DNA from: Porphyridium purpureum
Taxonomy: Eukaryota; Rhodophyta; Bangiophyceae; Porphyridiales; Porphyridiaceae
Reading direction: 5' to 3'
NCBI GenBank assembly: GCA_008690995.1
Contig: VRMN01000001.1
Coordinates: forward strand, 2,356,001 to 2,420,000
Length of the DNA stretch: 64,000 nt
This document shows positions 38,174 through 48,270 of the stretch, piece by piece. A program made the position numbers and the translations under genes. The notes below the pieces were generated by a model, which did no database searches, was not told the DNA's origin, and saw nothing but the letters and a program-made list of their open reading frames with translations. The number at the start of each line of letters is the position of its first letter. Positions within the stretch are counted from its first letter, which is position 1.

Positions 38174-38818
38174 ATGGAACACGACAATGCGCTGCTGGTG
38201 GAGCGGGGCCTGGGAAGCTTGGAACGCTTTTGGGATTACAAGACCGCGGAGCAGATACGGGATCTCTCGGACGAGCAGCGCGTCGCCCTGCAGCATGTGC
38301 GGCGTATATTGGCCGGCAACCTGGATCGGTATCCGGCGATTCCGTGTGATATGATGCAGGGGCAAGTATTTCTCGCAGACGCGAGCTTTATTCTCAAGAC
38401 GGATGCTATGGTCATGCGGGAAAAGTATGGCTTCACGCACGTGCTCAACTGTGCCGGGCAAGAAGTGGGCACCACAGCGGAGCAGTACGCTCCCGCAGAG
38501 ATAAAGTTGATGGTTCTGGACGCAAAGGACGTACATGGTTACGACATGATGACACACGCAGAAGCTGCGATCGCATTCATAGACGAATGCGTGCGCGCCG
38601 GAGGCAAGGCAGCCGTTCACTGTGTCGCGGGCGTCAACCGCAGCGGATGCATGGTCGTAGCGTACCTTCTATGGAAGACGCGTCAGCCTTTACTACAAAC
38701 TATCAAGCAAGCGCGAGAAGCAAGGGGCCCAATTTTGACAAACGCTTCTTTCCAGGTGCAAATCGTCAAGTATGCGAGCGAATTGGGCGTGGACCTGCGC
38801 GAGACGCCGCCACTATGA
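38174..38818 (+). CDS. Dual-specificity protein phosphatase
   Basis: A 214-residue cysteine phosphatase. The signature loop HCVAGVNRSG (Cys150, Arg156) is intact, with Asp119 in VLDAKDV as the likely general acid. The preceding FTHVLNCAGQE strand is also typical of DSPs. The N-terminal ~65 residues are helical and charged and form no known targeting signal or docking domain. The substrate cannot be told from sequence. The gene is divergent from the PiT transporter, with start codons only 113 bp apart, so they may share a compact promoter. Confidence 0.87.
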   Translation: MEHDNALLVERGLGSLERFWDYKTAEQIRDLSDEQRVALQHVRRILAGNLDRYPAIPCDMMQGQVFLADASFILKTDAMVMREKYGFTHVLNCAGQEVGTTAEQYAPAEIKLMVLDAKDVHGYDMMTHAEAAIAFIDECVRAGGKAAVHCVAGVNRSGCMVVAYLLWKTRQPLLQTIKQAREARGPILTNASFQVQIVKYASELGVDLRETPPL

Positions 38819-38882
38819 AAATGAAGACTGGGCTGAGTAAAAACGCCGCTCCGGCCGCATGCACTGAGCGCGCGTTCTAAGA

Positions 38883-40151
38883 TCACGCCGCCGCGTCTTT
38901 GGCCTCCACTTTTGCCAAAAACGATCCCGAGAGCTCCACAACTTGCGCGCGGCTCGAAGAGTACAGATGCGGTGAATGCTCGTCTGAGTTTAGCGCGGCA
39001 ATACTGTTCCGATCGGAACTCTTTTGCAAAACTGCAACTGCCTCTTTGGACAATGTGTCTCCAGGTGGTTGCAGCACATACGTAGGAATCAGATCGTGGT
39101 TTTGAGGTGAGGACGACGGTGCCAATGACGCCGACACATACCTGATGGACTGTTGCAGCGCATCTTGGGCTGCTGCTCCTTGAAGAGCTTCGGCTGCGCA
39201 GAGAGGTAAAGCAGTTTGAGCAGCGGACGCTTGCAGCAGACGCCGGACGTCTGTGAGCTGCGCAGGGCTGTACGAGAAAACCGGGCTCTCAAGAATCAGA
39301 CTGGCTACGCGCTGCGGCTGCTGCTCTGCGATTGCCAGCGCAACGGCGCCGCCGAATCCGTGCCCGAACACATGCACACGCGGAAGTTTGTAGTGCTCGA
39401 GAATCGCCGCGACCTGTGCGACGCGCAGTTGCACGGCATCGAGACCAATATTTTCTGGCACAGCGTCCGAGCTACCTGTCCCTAACTGGTCAAAAAAGTA
39501 CAATCGCCGCTGAGACTCTGCAAGCGCTTCCAAAGGCTCTAGATACTCATGCGGAAGCGCAAGATCTGCGATAAAGATGACAGGCAAGACTTTGGCAGCA
39601 CGTTCCTTTTTTTGATTCCCGAGGCTGCGAACAAGGATGTTGCACTGTGCTTTGCTTCCCGACAGAGCCACGGGAATCAGCTCCTCTTTCCAGTCTACAA
39701 AATGAGCCCAGAAAGGATCTTCGTCTCCGCAGAAGGCAGCCGCAGGTTCCACAGGTACTGAACTGACAAACGCCGCAGCCGCGGCTATCGCCGAAACAGC
39801 TTGGCGCCTTGTCAACACCACCGTTGCGTCATGCTTAGCCTCATGGCTCCGCGCAGAGTCAATCCCATTTGCGCAGCACACAAACGACCGCCGAGAGACC
39901 GTTCCTTGAGTAACTGCAGTCCCTGTCGGACCCGAGCGAAAAGGACAGACGCCCCGCCGGTTCGCGCAGGTTTGCGAAGAGCCGAGGTGTTCTTTTACAA
40001 CGGGCGCGAAAGACTGAAACGCGGGCGCGAAAGACTGAAACGCGGGCGCGAGAAGACCGCACCCGATGGCTTCATTCTGTGGGCTCACGGACCTTCCAAT
40101 CATACCGAACACTTGATTTCTCTCTCCCCGAGCTATAAACACAGGCGCCAT
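38883..40151 (-). CDS. Thylakoid-lumen alpha/beta-hydrolase, proline-iminopeptidase-like, active site lost
   Basis: A 422-residue protein from the ATG at 40151. It carries a bipartite plastid signal: a long Ser/Arg/Pro-rich stroma-targeting part, then a Tat-type lumen signal LTRRQAVSAIAAAAAF ending in PAAA at residue 139. The mature part aligns with proline-iminopeptidase-like alpha/beta-hydrolases: the region normally containing HGGPG reads FIADLALPHEYLEPLEAL, followed by FFDQLGTGSSD, and the nucleophile elbow reads VFGHGFGGAVAL. The elbow should be GxSxG, but Gly265 stands where the catalytic Ser belongs, and the oxyanion motif HGGPG is replaced as well. A pseudoenzyme, for example a binding or assembly protein in the lumen, is therefore likely. 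A short duplication (AFQSFAP twice) lies in the transit region. Confidence 0.75.
   Translation of the reverse strand: MAPVFIARGERNQVFGMIGRSVSPQNEAIGCGLLAPAFQSFAPAFQSFAPVVKEHLGSSQTCANRRGVCPFRSGPTGTAVTQGTVSRRSFVCCANGIDSARSHEAKHDATVVLTRRQAVSAIAAAAAFVSSVPVEPAAAFCGDEDPFWAHFVDWKEELIPVALSGSKAQCNILVRSLGNQKKERAAKVLPVIFIADLALPHEYLEPLEALAESQRRLYFFDQLGTGSSDAVPENIGLDAVQLRVAQVAAILEHYKLPRVHVFGHGFGGAVALAIAEQQPQRVASLILESPVFSYSPAQLTDVRRLLQASAAQTALPLCAAEALQGAAAQDALQQSIRYVSASLAPSSSPQNHDLIPTYVLQPPGDTLSKEAVAVLQKSSDRNSIAALNSDEHSPHLYSSSRAQVVELSGSFLAKVEAKDAAA
40001..40055. repeat. 21-bp tandem repeat in a transit-peptide coding region
   Basis: The unit CGGGCGCGAAAGACTGAAAC occurs about 2.6 times and encodes the AFQSFAP duplication near residues 37-50 of the lumenal protein. 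Confidence 0.7.
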
Positions 40152-40389
40152 GGAGCATGCGGAGGAATCCAGGACACGAATTTGTCTCCCACTGTTATCG
40201 CCAGAGACGCTCGGCGGGAAGAAATGTTAGGATGTACGATGCAAAAGGTTGACACTGAACAGATCAAGGTGGGTCTTGAAGTTGCGGGAAAGACGCCGCG
40301 CAGACTGAACTCGCACGCGGGCTGAGAGCTGAGCATCACACGGCCAGCGGAAAAGGGGTGTTTCGAAGCCGGCGGGGCGCGCTGCCGCG

Positions 40390-40755
40390 ATGAGCGGGAG
40401 TATGGGTGCAAAGCTGTTGGCGATACTGGATGGAAGCGCACAGACGCAGTCATCCGCTCAAAAAATCGAGGAGCTCGTGCAGTCCTGTGACGTGGTAGTG
40501 TTTGCGCTGTCGGCGTGCGGGCTGTGCATGGAGGCGGAGCAGATGCTGCGCATCAAAGGCGCGCGGTACAAAATGGTGTACGTGGAGTACCGTCTTGACG
40601 CGCGCGCGATCCGGCGCGTGCTCAGCGCCCACTACCACACGCCCACGGTGCCCGTCATCTTCATCCACGGCTCATGCATCGGCGGCCTGCAGCAACTCCA
40701 GGAACTCGAGACACACCGCCAACTCGACGCGCTTCTCTTCCCAACAACGCACTGA
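40390..40755 (+). CDS. Glutaredoxin
   Basis: Glutaredoxins use glutathione to reduce disulphides or bind iron-sulphur clusters. The 121-residue protein has the dithiol-type active site SACGLCMEAEQML (Cys43, Cys46), the cis-Pro segment TVPVIFIHGSCIGG, and a C-terminal helix starting LQQLQELE. The CGLC sequence differs from classical CPYC; it is close to plant CC-type (ROXY) glutaredoxins but without their C-terminal ALWL motif. No transit peptide is obvious, so the cytosol or nucleus is likely. The first ATG at 40390 follows 238 bp after the start of the divergent lumenal-protein gene. Confidence 0.85.
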   Translation: MSGSMGAKLLAILDGSAQTQSSAQKIEELVQSCDVVVFALSACGLCMEAEQMLRIKGARYKMVYVEYRLDARAIRRVLSAHYHTPTVPVIFIHGSCIGGLQQLQELETHRQLDALLFPTTH

Positions 40756-41152
40756 ACCTCTCCATCCCACTTGATGTACCTCCAGTGCCATAAATTACAT
40801 CTTACAAATTACATCCAAATTACATATCTCAAATTACAATATGTGTGTGCTTTAAGTGGGTCAATCTTTCCTAATTATGGTGGAAAAAAGCAGTGCCCAA
40901 AAGCGGTGGGACAAAAAGCGTGGAAGGAATGGAAACTGCGAATTTGACACTGATCGGATGGACATTTTTGTGTATGAGTCGTGTTTCTATAAATAAAGGG
41001 AAGCTTAGAAGAAGCTAGCGGTGGATGATGAGGAAATGATGGAGATGTGACATCGGCCGCAGCGGCGGGGTTTAAGTAGAAGGGGAAGAAGGTGGGCGGA
41101 GGGAAACGAAGCAGGAAAAGAGAAGTGGAGACGTGCAGAGAAGTGGGGGAGA
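40756..41152. other. Intergenic region between glutaredoxin and thioredoxin-like genes
   Basis: It begins with an AT-rich tandem repeat (40791-40840). It ends in a purine-rich sense leader (41020-41150) before the thioredoxin-like ATG. No gene was found. Confidence 0.4.
40791..40840. repeat. AT-rich tandem repeat of AAATTACAT type
   Basis: Four to five imperfect copies of (C)AAATTACAT begin 36 bp after the glutaredoxin stop codon, probably within its 3' UTR. On the minus strand they read ATGTAATTT. Confidence 0.65.
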
Positions 41153-41707
41153 ATGGCGTTTGTGGGAAGCGTGGGAGGGGTGGGTGCGCCGGCGCGGGGG
41201 TCGTTTGTGTGCGGGCGGGCAAATGGGTGTGCGGTGAGCGATGCGCGGAGCAGTGGCGCGGCGTTGTGCGGCGCGCGCGCGCAGCGTGTGCGCGCACGAC
41301 ACGCCGTCGCAGACGTGACGATGGTGTCCATGAAGGCAAAGAACGCCGCGCGCGCGTTCAGGACTATCGAGACAAAGGAGCAGCTGGACGCCGTGATCAG
41401 CACGGGGAAGCTCGTCGTGGTCAAGTTTGGCAGTCCGTCGTGTCGCTCGTGTAAGTTTCTCGAGAAGGAATGCCCGTTTATTTCGAGAGAATTCTCGCAA
41501 GATACCGTCGATTTTGTGCAGCTGAATTTGAAGGAGTCGCGCGACCTGTTCAAAGAGTTGGGAATCAAGACAATGCCCACAGTTCACCTCTATCGTCTCG
41601 ATAAGGGTCTCTTGGAGGAAATGGCCGTCGCGCCCAATCAAATCTCAAAGCTGAAGGAGCTGATCGCTCTCCACGAACCTCTTGCCGACCAACTTGCAAG
41701 GCCATAA
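41153..41707 (+). CDS. Plastid thioredoxin-like protein
   Basis: A 184-residue protein. The first ~55 residues are Gly/Ala/Arg/Ser-rich without acids, a typical transit peptide. The thioredoxin fold follows: TKEQLDAVISTGKLVVVKFG, active site SPSCRSCKFL (Cys97, Cys100), and the cis-Pro segment LGIKTMPTVHLYRLDKG. The Trp normally preceding the first Cys is Ser and the motif is CRSC instead of CGPC. These features are shared with plant ACHT and related atypical thioredoxins, whose redox potentials are less reducing. The likely role is redox regulation in the plastid stroma. The first ATG is used, after a G/A-rich leader. Confidence 0.8.
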   Translation: MAFVGSVGGVGAPARGSFVCGRANGCAVSDARSSGAALCGARAQRVRARHAVADVTMVSMKAKNAARAFRTIETKEQLDAVISTGKLVVVKFGSPSCRSCKFLEKECPFISREFSQDTVDFVQLNLKESRDLFKELGIKTMPTVHLYRLDKGLLEEMAVAPNQISKLKELIALHEPLADQLARP

Positions 41708-41755
41708 GATTCGGCGTGTGCGCCTCACTAACTTTTGTACCCCATCGAAGATACA

Positions 41756-43927
41756 TCAATAAACGACACGGGGTCGTCTGCGAAAGCTAAACTTACGTGG
41801 ACTGCGCTGCTGGTATGCGCATCGCCTTGGTGCTTGCGCACGCATCCCAAACGACGACATCGGGGGCCAAGCTCTCGGTAGCATCGAATGCAAGACACAT
41901 GAGCGATGCATCCGGCGTCGTGAACTCAATGACTGGTGTGAGGAGCTGCAGCTCGCGGGTGTCTCGAACATCGAGCAGCACAACTTTATGCCGCAAACTG
42001 TCCAATGCCAGACGTAGAGAAAGATGGGCCGAGAATGACCAGCGCCAATTTCTTCTCCTCAGCACCCGAGCGATCTACAACAGAAAGGACATCCTCTGAG
42101 GTATGCATATCAATCACGCCCTCGGCCATTGTCTCGCTCCAATCATTCTGGCTCCCAGCAAAGCAAATATACTTGCTCGTGTCGTCAGGTGCACTGCGCA
42201 TAAGACCCAGCAAGGACGCTAAATAACCACTCCAGCAAAACAGGTCCATGCATCGTGATGTAGCCGCGGACAACGGTGATGTGTCTGCCTTCTTTCAAAT
42301 GTACACATCCGCTCGCAAAATGAGAAAGGGCTAGTCGTGGCGCACGAGACAACGTGTCAAAATCCCTCCGACCCAGTTCGCCGCACGACTTGTACGCGAG
42401 ACAAAAGGCTGGCAAGCCGCAGTCCAAGCTCATGCTGCTCAGGCTTCAGCTTTTGATCAAGCAACTACGTCACAGGTTGTAGAAGCACACGAACATTCTG
42501 CTCTTCCTCACCATGAGCAACAACTAGTACTACTTGATGGGTACCCAAGCCCGAAAGCATGTCTTCCAGCAAGACCCGGGGTTTCACGCGCCTGTCACAC
42601 AGGCCAATGACTTGAATGAGTAACTTGGGGCGAATATACGCGGTCACGGGCCAGTGTCGAGGAGCCGGACCCGCAATCGGAATCACAGAGCCCCGCATGC
42701 TTATAGCCGTGGGCTCGGGTTTTCTCCTACCGGACTTACATTCTACTAGCCGTCATTTCCGTCGCGAATTAAGCTTGCCGTGGCTGGGTGCCTTCCAAGG
42801 ATCTCACAACAAATTGAACCGATCCGTTATCTTCAGATCCAAACCCTTTGCCGCTTTACGTCAGGGAGCGTACTTGCTCCTCGGCCAGGACTTCAAGCAG
42901 CTTTGGACTTACCGGCATGTCGCAAAATGGTACGGCGGTCGCATCAAAGCGTTCCTAAGCAAGACACATCAGGGGTTCAAGCTCTCTGGCATTGCGGTCC
43001 TTGAGCGCAGCGCACAATCTCTGGCAAAGCGACGTATTGCTTAGCCCCATGGTCTCAAACAATCCAAGATGTGTGGGTGTCTGCGAAAGTACATAGGCTT
43101 TCTCCAGTTGGTTCAAGATCGCGGGTGTATGCTTGTTGCCAGTAACTCGGCAAACACCAAGTGCATGCGATTAAAGAGCCTCATTAACGGAGAGCAATAC
43201 ATGCAATCTCCGTCAAACTACGGGCGAAAAAACGCACAAGGGACTTGAGCTGCACATTTGTCCGATTTTCTGCACAAGGATGATGTACGTCGCTCACCGG
43301 GACACGCAATGTTCATAGTTCCTTCGACCAACAAGGCTAGCTTGTCATGCCATAAAAGCTGCTTGCGCGGGTAAGAATCTGCACATGAAACATATCCAGA
43401 AGCTTGTGCACCGTTCGTGCAACGGAAGGTCACAAATTCTTCTTTGCAGCACCCTCGTGTAGCTGCCGTATTTGTGCCATGAGGTATTCGACCGTCCGAT
43501 GGAGGCCAAGACCGGCCTCAGAAGGCTTACACATTTGCGCGGAAGACGTTTTGGTCTACTTTGGAACGATCCAGTACCTCGCGTCCATTATCTGCTGCGT
43601 ACTTGTGACCAGGCATGCTCCAGTAGGTATCATATCGCACATTGCGCGAAACCCAGCGGCCCTGTCACTACGCTCACCGGCAAGGGTCAAATTCCACGGC
43701 ACACTGAGTGTCATGACCTCGCCAGTAGGCACGGAGGACGAACAAATATTCGAGCGTTCCATCCGACGCCGTCGAACGTGGCTACCGGGCAGCGGCACGC
43801 CACATCCTCCGGGTAGGTTACGGGTGCGAACAGCGTGGCTCGGCGTTGGTTCTCCAGGTGTCATCCATGCACCACTCTGCTCCCCACGGGCGAGCCGGCA
43901 ATGCCGTGCCCCGATGCGATGAGGCAT
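41756..43927 (-). pseudogene. Decayed coding region of unknown family
   Basis: Between two intact genes, the minus strand carries a chain of protein-like segments that are not in one continuous frame. In order they include VPWNLTLAGERSDRAAGF, KQLLWHDKLALLVEGTMNIA, LNQLEKAYVLSQTPTHLGLF, TAYIRPKLLIQVIGLC and KVVLLDVRDTRELQLL. The last part (41793-42065) reads like beta-propeller repeats (LAPDVVVWDACAS). Several interruptions separate the pieces. The genome is intron-poor, so a broken gene is likelier than a many-exon one, but the latter is not excluded. I cannot name the parent protein. Confidence 0.4.
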
Positions 43928-43951
43928 CTAAAGTCACAATAAAACATTACA

Positions 43952-44605
43952 ATGAAGTGCGGCATTACCGCGGCGGAGACGAGGAAGAGCGGCAAGGAGG
44001 GAGAAGGACGTAAGGGCGCGACGAATACGAACATGGGGAAAGTTGTGAGTGGTGTCGCGACAAGCGAGGACGTGTCGGCATGGTACATGGACGAAGAGCA
44101 CAGTGTGGACCAGCGCCAGCCGCACAAGACGGACCCGGTCCAGAGTGTGGACGCCGCGACGCTGGAAGCGCTGGGAGTGGTTCATTGGAAGTTGTCTGGG
44201 AATGAGGACGACGCGGAGCTCGAGCAGATTCGCAAGGATCGTGGATATAGCTACAAGGATGTGATTACAGTGAGCCCAGATACGCTGCCGGCGTACGAGC
44301 AGAAGATCAAGATGTTTTACGAGGAGCACTTACATAGCGATGAGGAAATTCGGTACTTGCTGGAGGGCAGCGGGTATTTTGATGTTCGAGACAAGCAGGA
44401 CCGCTGGATTAGAATTGCGTGTCCTAAAGGAACGATGATCATTTTGCCAGAGGGAATTTACCACCGCTTCACTTTGGACCATACAAACTACGCCAAGGCT
44501 ATGCGCCTTTTCATTGGCGAGCCCGTGTGGACTCCGCTGAACCGTCCGCAGGAAAGCCACGAGAGTCGCGTCAAGTACCTCACAACATTTGGTGCGGCAG
44601 CGTAG
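43952..44605 (+). CDS. Acireductone dioxygenase (ARD), methionine salvage
   Basis: ARD oxidises the acireductone intermediate of the methylthioadenosine (methionine salvage) pathway to the keto-acid precursor of methionine plus formate (Fe form), or to an off-pathway product with CO (Ni form). The 217-residue protein has the cupin metal site [16 protein letters not shown] (His126, His128, Glu132) and the fourth ligand His171 in GIYHRFTLD. The preceding WYMDEEH and DPHxx-type segment and the C-terminal [11 protein letters not shown] are also diagnostic. The first ATG (43952) adds ~27 basic residues ahead of a second ATG at 44033 (MGKVVSGV). The extension may be a weak targeting sequence or 5' UTR. 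Confidence 0.92.
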   Translation: MKCGITAAETRKSGKEGEGRKGATNTNMGKVVSGVATSEDVSAWYMDEEHSVDQRQPHKTDPVQSVDAATLEALGVVHWKLSGNEDDAELEQIRKDRGYSYKDVITVSPDTLPAYEQKIKMFYEEHLHSDEEIRYLLEGSGYFDVRDKQDRWIRIACPKGTMIILPEGIYHRFTLDHTNYAKAMRLFIGEPVWTPLNRPQESHESRVKYLTTFGAAA

Positions 44606-44795
44606 AGAAGACCAGACACCGAGCCGCATGATCCCGAGGTAGCTTGCCACTAAAATGAGAACCAAGGAAGAATCGGAAGTTCTGAAATGTGCGTATTTTG
44701 ATCCTTTCTATTAGTAAACGTCTTGAGAGCGGCTTGTTCGAGCTCCAAAAGCGTGGCAGCTGGACGTGGCGATGAAAGTGTGACAAGAAGTCGTG

Positions 44796-46304
44796 ATGCA
44801 GCAGTACGTGTGGGTGAGTGGCTCGGAGCAGAGCGACACAGACGAGAGCCCGGGGTCTGTGGCAAGCGGTCAGTCAACATGCTCGCCCGGCAAGGACAAT
44901 GGGGGAAGTCCAAGCTCGTGTAGCGCGAACGTCGCTCGTGAAGAGAGCGAGAAGAGCATCGCCAGTGCGCTGAGCGACCTGATTAAGAACCGCAATCGAC
45001 TGCGCAATGGTGGTCTGTTTCGTAGCATGGAGAAGCGAGGCATCTCTGGCTGCGCGTTTGATGATGGCCTGAAGCGCGCGCTGTGCTCAATGCAGCTCCC
45101 GAACAACCGCACGGGCCGCCTGCAGTTCTCGGAAAGCGTGTTCTGTGGCCAATTCTGTGCTGATGGCTCCAAGTTTGTGTGCGCGTGCAAGGCAGACTGT
45201 ATTCGCGTTTACGATACTTCAAATTCAACCTGCGCGTCTAACCAAGCGACCAGAAAGGATGCCAATGCTCCCGATGCTGCGACCAGTGGGGCACACGTAC
45301 GGCGCGGGTCGCCGCCTGTGTCCGGCGATGAGTGCGAAACGTACGGCTGGAGGCTGCAGGGCCTGATTTTGCCGCAGTCCGTAGGCTGGGCCGTGGTCGA
45401 CGTGGACGTGTCGCCGCGTATGGACTGGCTTGCGTACACCTCATGGTCCAACAGCATTTCCCTCGCGCGCCTCGACGGTTCGCAGAACTATGCCATTGAG
45501 CTTGACCGGTGCAGTGGTGACGTCATGTGCCTCTTTTCCATCCAGCACACCAGTGACGGGCGCGAGATTGTTGGTGGTGGCTCCGACGCATGCATTTACT
45601 TTGCTGATTTGGAGAGCAACACGGTCACGCGTATCCGCGCGCATGCGGATGACGTCAATTCTGTTGCTTTTGTAGACGCTGATGGACAGATGATCATTTC
45701 GGGATCGGATGACTCACTGATCAAAGTGTGGGATAGGCGATGTCTGCAAACCGTCAGCACAGACCAGAGCCGACCGTCTGCACGGGTTTCCATGCAGCAA
45801 AAGCCCGTGGGCGTTTTCCAGGGACACTCGTTTGGGATTACACACGTAACATCGCGCTTTGACGGTCGTCTTATCCTCAGCAATTCAAAGGACCAGTCAG
45901 CCAAGTTGTGGGATTTACGCATGCTTCGAGAGTGCGCACTTCCGGACGGCCTGGCCCGGCGGCGGCGCCATTTCGATTACCGCTGGGACATGGTGGACTA
46001 TGCGTCAACTCCGCAGCACCCGAACGACAGCTCGCTCCGCACATTCCGCGGACATCGCGTTCTTCAGACACTCATTCGAGGCTATTTTACGCCACCGTCA
46101 ATGGGATCTGCACATTGTGTTCTGGGCTCGCATGACGGCAGCATTCATTTTTACGACATTGTTAGCGGAGAGACCGTGCAGATCTTGTCAGGGCACCGAA
46201 ACACCGTGCGCGACGTCAGTTTGCACCCGTCAGAGCCACTGCTTGCCACTAGCAGCTGGGACCAAACTGTGTCGCTTTGGAACTATCAAGCTATTACTTC
46301 GTGA
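44796..46304 (+). CDS. WD-repeat protein of the LEC14B/DCAF11 type
   Basis: DCAF11/WDR23-type proteins are substrate receptors of the CUL4-DDB1 ubiquitin ligase. The 502-residue protein (ATG at 44796; a GTG precedes it) has an acidic Ser-rich N-terminus, a basic helix NLIKNRNRLRNGG-like region near residue 65, and about seven WD blades. Typical endings include DSLIKVWDRR, DQSAKLWDLR and WDQTVSLWNYQ. The segment HFDYRWDMVDY followed by SLRTFRGHRVLQTLIRGYF is characteristic of LEC14B/DCAF11. WDxR motifs in the blades fit DDB1 binding. In animals DCAF11 degrades NRF2-like factors; the target here is unknown. Confidence 0.85.
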   Translation: MQQYVWVSGSEQSDTDESPGSVASGQSTCSPGKDNGGSPSSCSANVAREESEKSIASALSDLIKNRNRLRNGGLFRSMEKRGISGCAFDDGLKRALCSMQLPNNRTGRLQFSESVFCGQFCADGSKFVCACKADCIRVYDTSNSTCASNQATRKDANAPDAATSGAHVRRGSPPVSGDECETYGWRLQGLILPQSVGWAVVDVDVSPRMDWLAYTSWSNSISLARLDGSQNYAIELDRCSGDVMCLFSIQHTSDGREIVGGGSDACIYFADLESNTVTRIRAHADDVNSVAFVDADGQMIISGSDDSLIKVWDRRCLQTVSTDQSRPSARVSMQQKPVGVFQGHSFGITHVTSRFDGRLILSNSKDQSAKLWDLRMLRECALPDGLARRRRHFDYRWDMVDYASTPQHPNDSSLRTFRGHRVLQTLIRGYFTPPSMGSAHCVLGSHDGSIHFYDIVSGETVQILSGHRNTVRDVSLHPSEPLLATSSWDQTVSLWNYQAITS

Positions 46305-48270
46305 ACGGGCGACCAAAATCAGCGGAAAAAGAACGACGCAATCATGCTCCATGAGCGCAGCTTCAGCATGTTCCTCGTGTGTTCATTGTAAAGAAAAAAA
46401 AAAAAAAAAAGTCTAGTGAATCCTCTCCGTGCTTATTCCCTTTCGGCTGCGCATCTTCTTCCGCAAGCAGAAGCTGCCTTTTTGAGCGTTCACGTGTGGC
46501 GCGACGACGGCACACGCCCAGGCGCAGATTAGACGGGGGCACGGTGGTCGCGAGGCCGCCGATTGTAGCAATTGCCGACGGAAATCTGCGCCGGTTCGCT
46601 TTGAGATATGACAAGAAAAGGACCGGCGTCGTTCTCTCTGCCGATACTTCTGGGAATTTTTGATGCGGATTGCCATGCATTCCAGCTGCGCGTTCTCGAC
46701 ATTGTACAGATTCTAGTGATTTGCACGGACATGAGGAGCCACGGATCACGTTCGTACGTGAGGACGACTCTGCACTGACCTAAATTTGACACAGCGGCTG
46801 TGAAGCACGTGTGCATTTGCAACAACGCTTCGCCCGTTTGCGGCTTGGGGCCCAGCAACAGCAGAACAGATGAAAGACCTAGGTCCATCGAATCAGGCCG
46901 GACCTGGGTTCATACTCGGTACTGAGAAAGAAACACGAGTATCTGCGATATTGAAACAAAACGTCGCGACTGAGACACTGCTATGCAAGGAAGCATGGGC
47001 CAGTTGAAAGGTACATCAGTGATCGGTCGAGCGCGTGTCTGCGGCCCAAAAGAATTTCCGGAGACGCGTGATCTGATTCCAGACCAAAGCACGATCTCAA
47101 GCCACGTCCACAGCGACTAAGCGGCCTGCATCCAGCGATGCTTTTCTTCGCATTTCTGACCCAAACCGGCCGACAACGTGCAGAGTGATGCTCATTTGGG
47201 GTCACTTTAAAAGTAACCGTGATCAGAAGCGAGTGGGCCACCACCTGCGTGTACACGGACCAATTTCGACATTCTCCTCTAGCTCCTGCTCATCCGTCTC
47301 GACTCGTGCGCACTGTCACAAGCCCGCGCTTGCTCAGTCCCCGGTGAGCTGTTAAACCAAGTCTGGGTCCGCATTCATTTCCTTAAAGTATTGGCATCAG
47401 ATCCCAATTCCACCACGCAACCATCTGCTTCAGTTCATCCCATACCGCCACCATATTCGCCCGTCGCCTTCGCCGGCGGTACCTGTCTCTGAGTTTCCAT
47501 CTACGTTCAGACCTGGCTTTTCCAGCGAGTCCGGGCACCAAGTTCCTCTACTCTCTCCCGTTTCTGCGACACGACGGCTACGCCAAGCTCCTGCATGGCC
47601 CGTCTCGCGGTTCCAAACATCTCGCAGCCACATGCTCCACATCCCGTCCGCCTTCATCGGTTAACGAACAAACCAATAAACCAACAAGCCGACAAGCCGA
47701 CAAGCCGATACTCCAATAAACCAATAAGCCAATCCACCAGAATCGTTTGATTCGCAAGATGCTGAGCGGCTCTCTTTCGAAGTTGCGTATCCGGGTGACG
47801 TGTTGAAAAAGACAGTTTGTGTCAAATGGCCCGGTTTTAGTAGAAAGTCCAAAGCAACGGTTACTTTTGGCGCCGGGGGGGTTTTCACTCGGTCGTGGCC
47901 AGAATTTTATCGATGCAGACGCGTCGTTCAAGTGTTGCGTTCCATTTTTCCGCGTGAGTCAGGATTTACTCATACCAACTCGGTGTGATATGCTCTAGTT
48001 TCTCACTTGGTTCTGGGATGAACCGCATTTCGCACGCTCAGCCGGCCGGTTTTTCCGCGTTTCTCGCGTGGCGCGCCGCGGCGGAGTGGATTGGAGTCTT
48101 GGCGGGTTTGGCGTCAGTATGCTGCTGATGAAGTGAGTTGGTGAGCGTGTGGCATTGGCCATTTAGGACAGAGCGTTGTGGCCTTGGCAGTGCGGCCGGG
48201 ACCCGAAGACTGGCGGTCGTGGGGCTGCAGGGATTGTGGACTTCTGCCGCGCAGAGGAGGGTTTGGAGAA
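46305..48270. other. Long intergenic region with a minisatellite
   Basis: It begins with an A18 run at 46393-46411. A minus-strand ATG frame at 46529-46888 (119 codons) looks mildly protein-like but has no family match, and I do not call it. A minisatellite occupies 47667-47737. The frame of the downstream peptidase is open from 48178 but without an ATG. No RNA gene was recognised. Confidence 0.35.
47667..47737. repeat. AACCAATAAACC/AAGCCGAC minisatellite
   Basis: Imperfect 7-8 bp units of CCAATAAA and AAGCCGAC type alternate over about 70 bp. Confidence 0.6.

Noticed and set aside
46529-46888. 119-codon minus-strand ATG frame
   Set aside because: Mildly protein-like but without homology or promoter evidence; kept only as a note in the gap entry.
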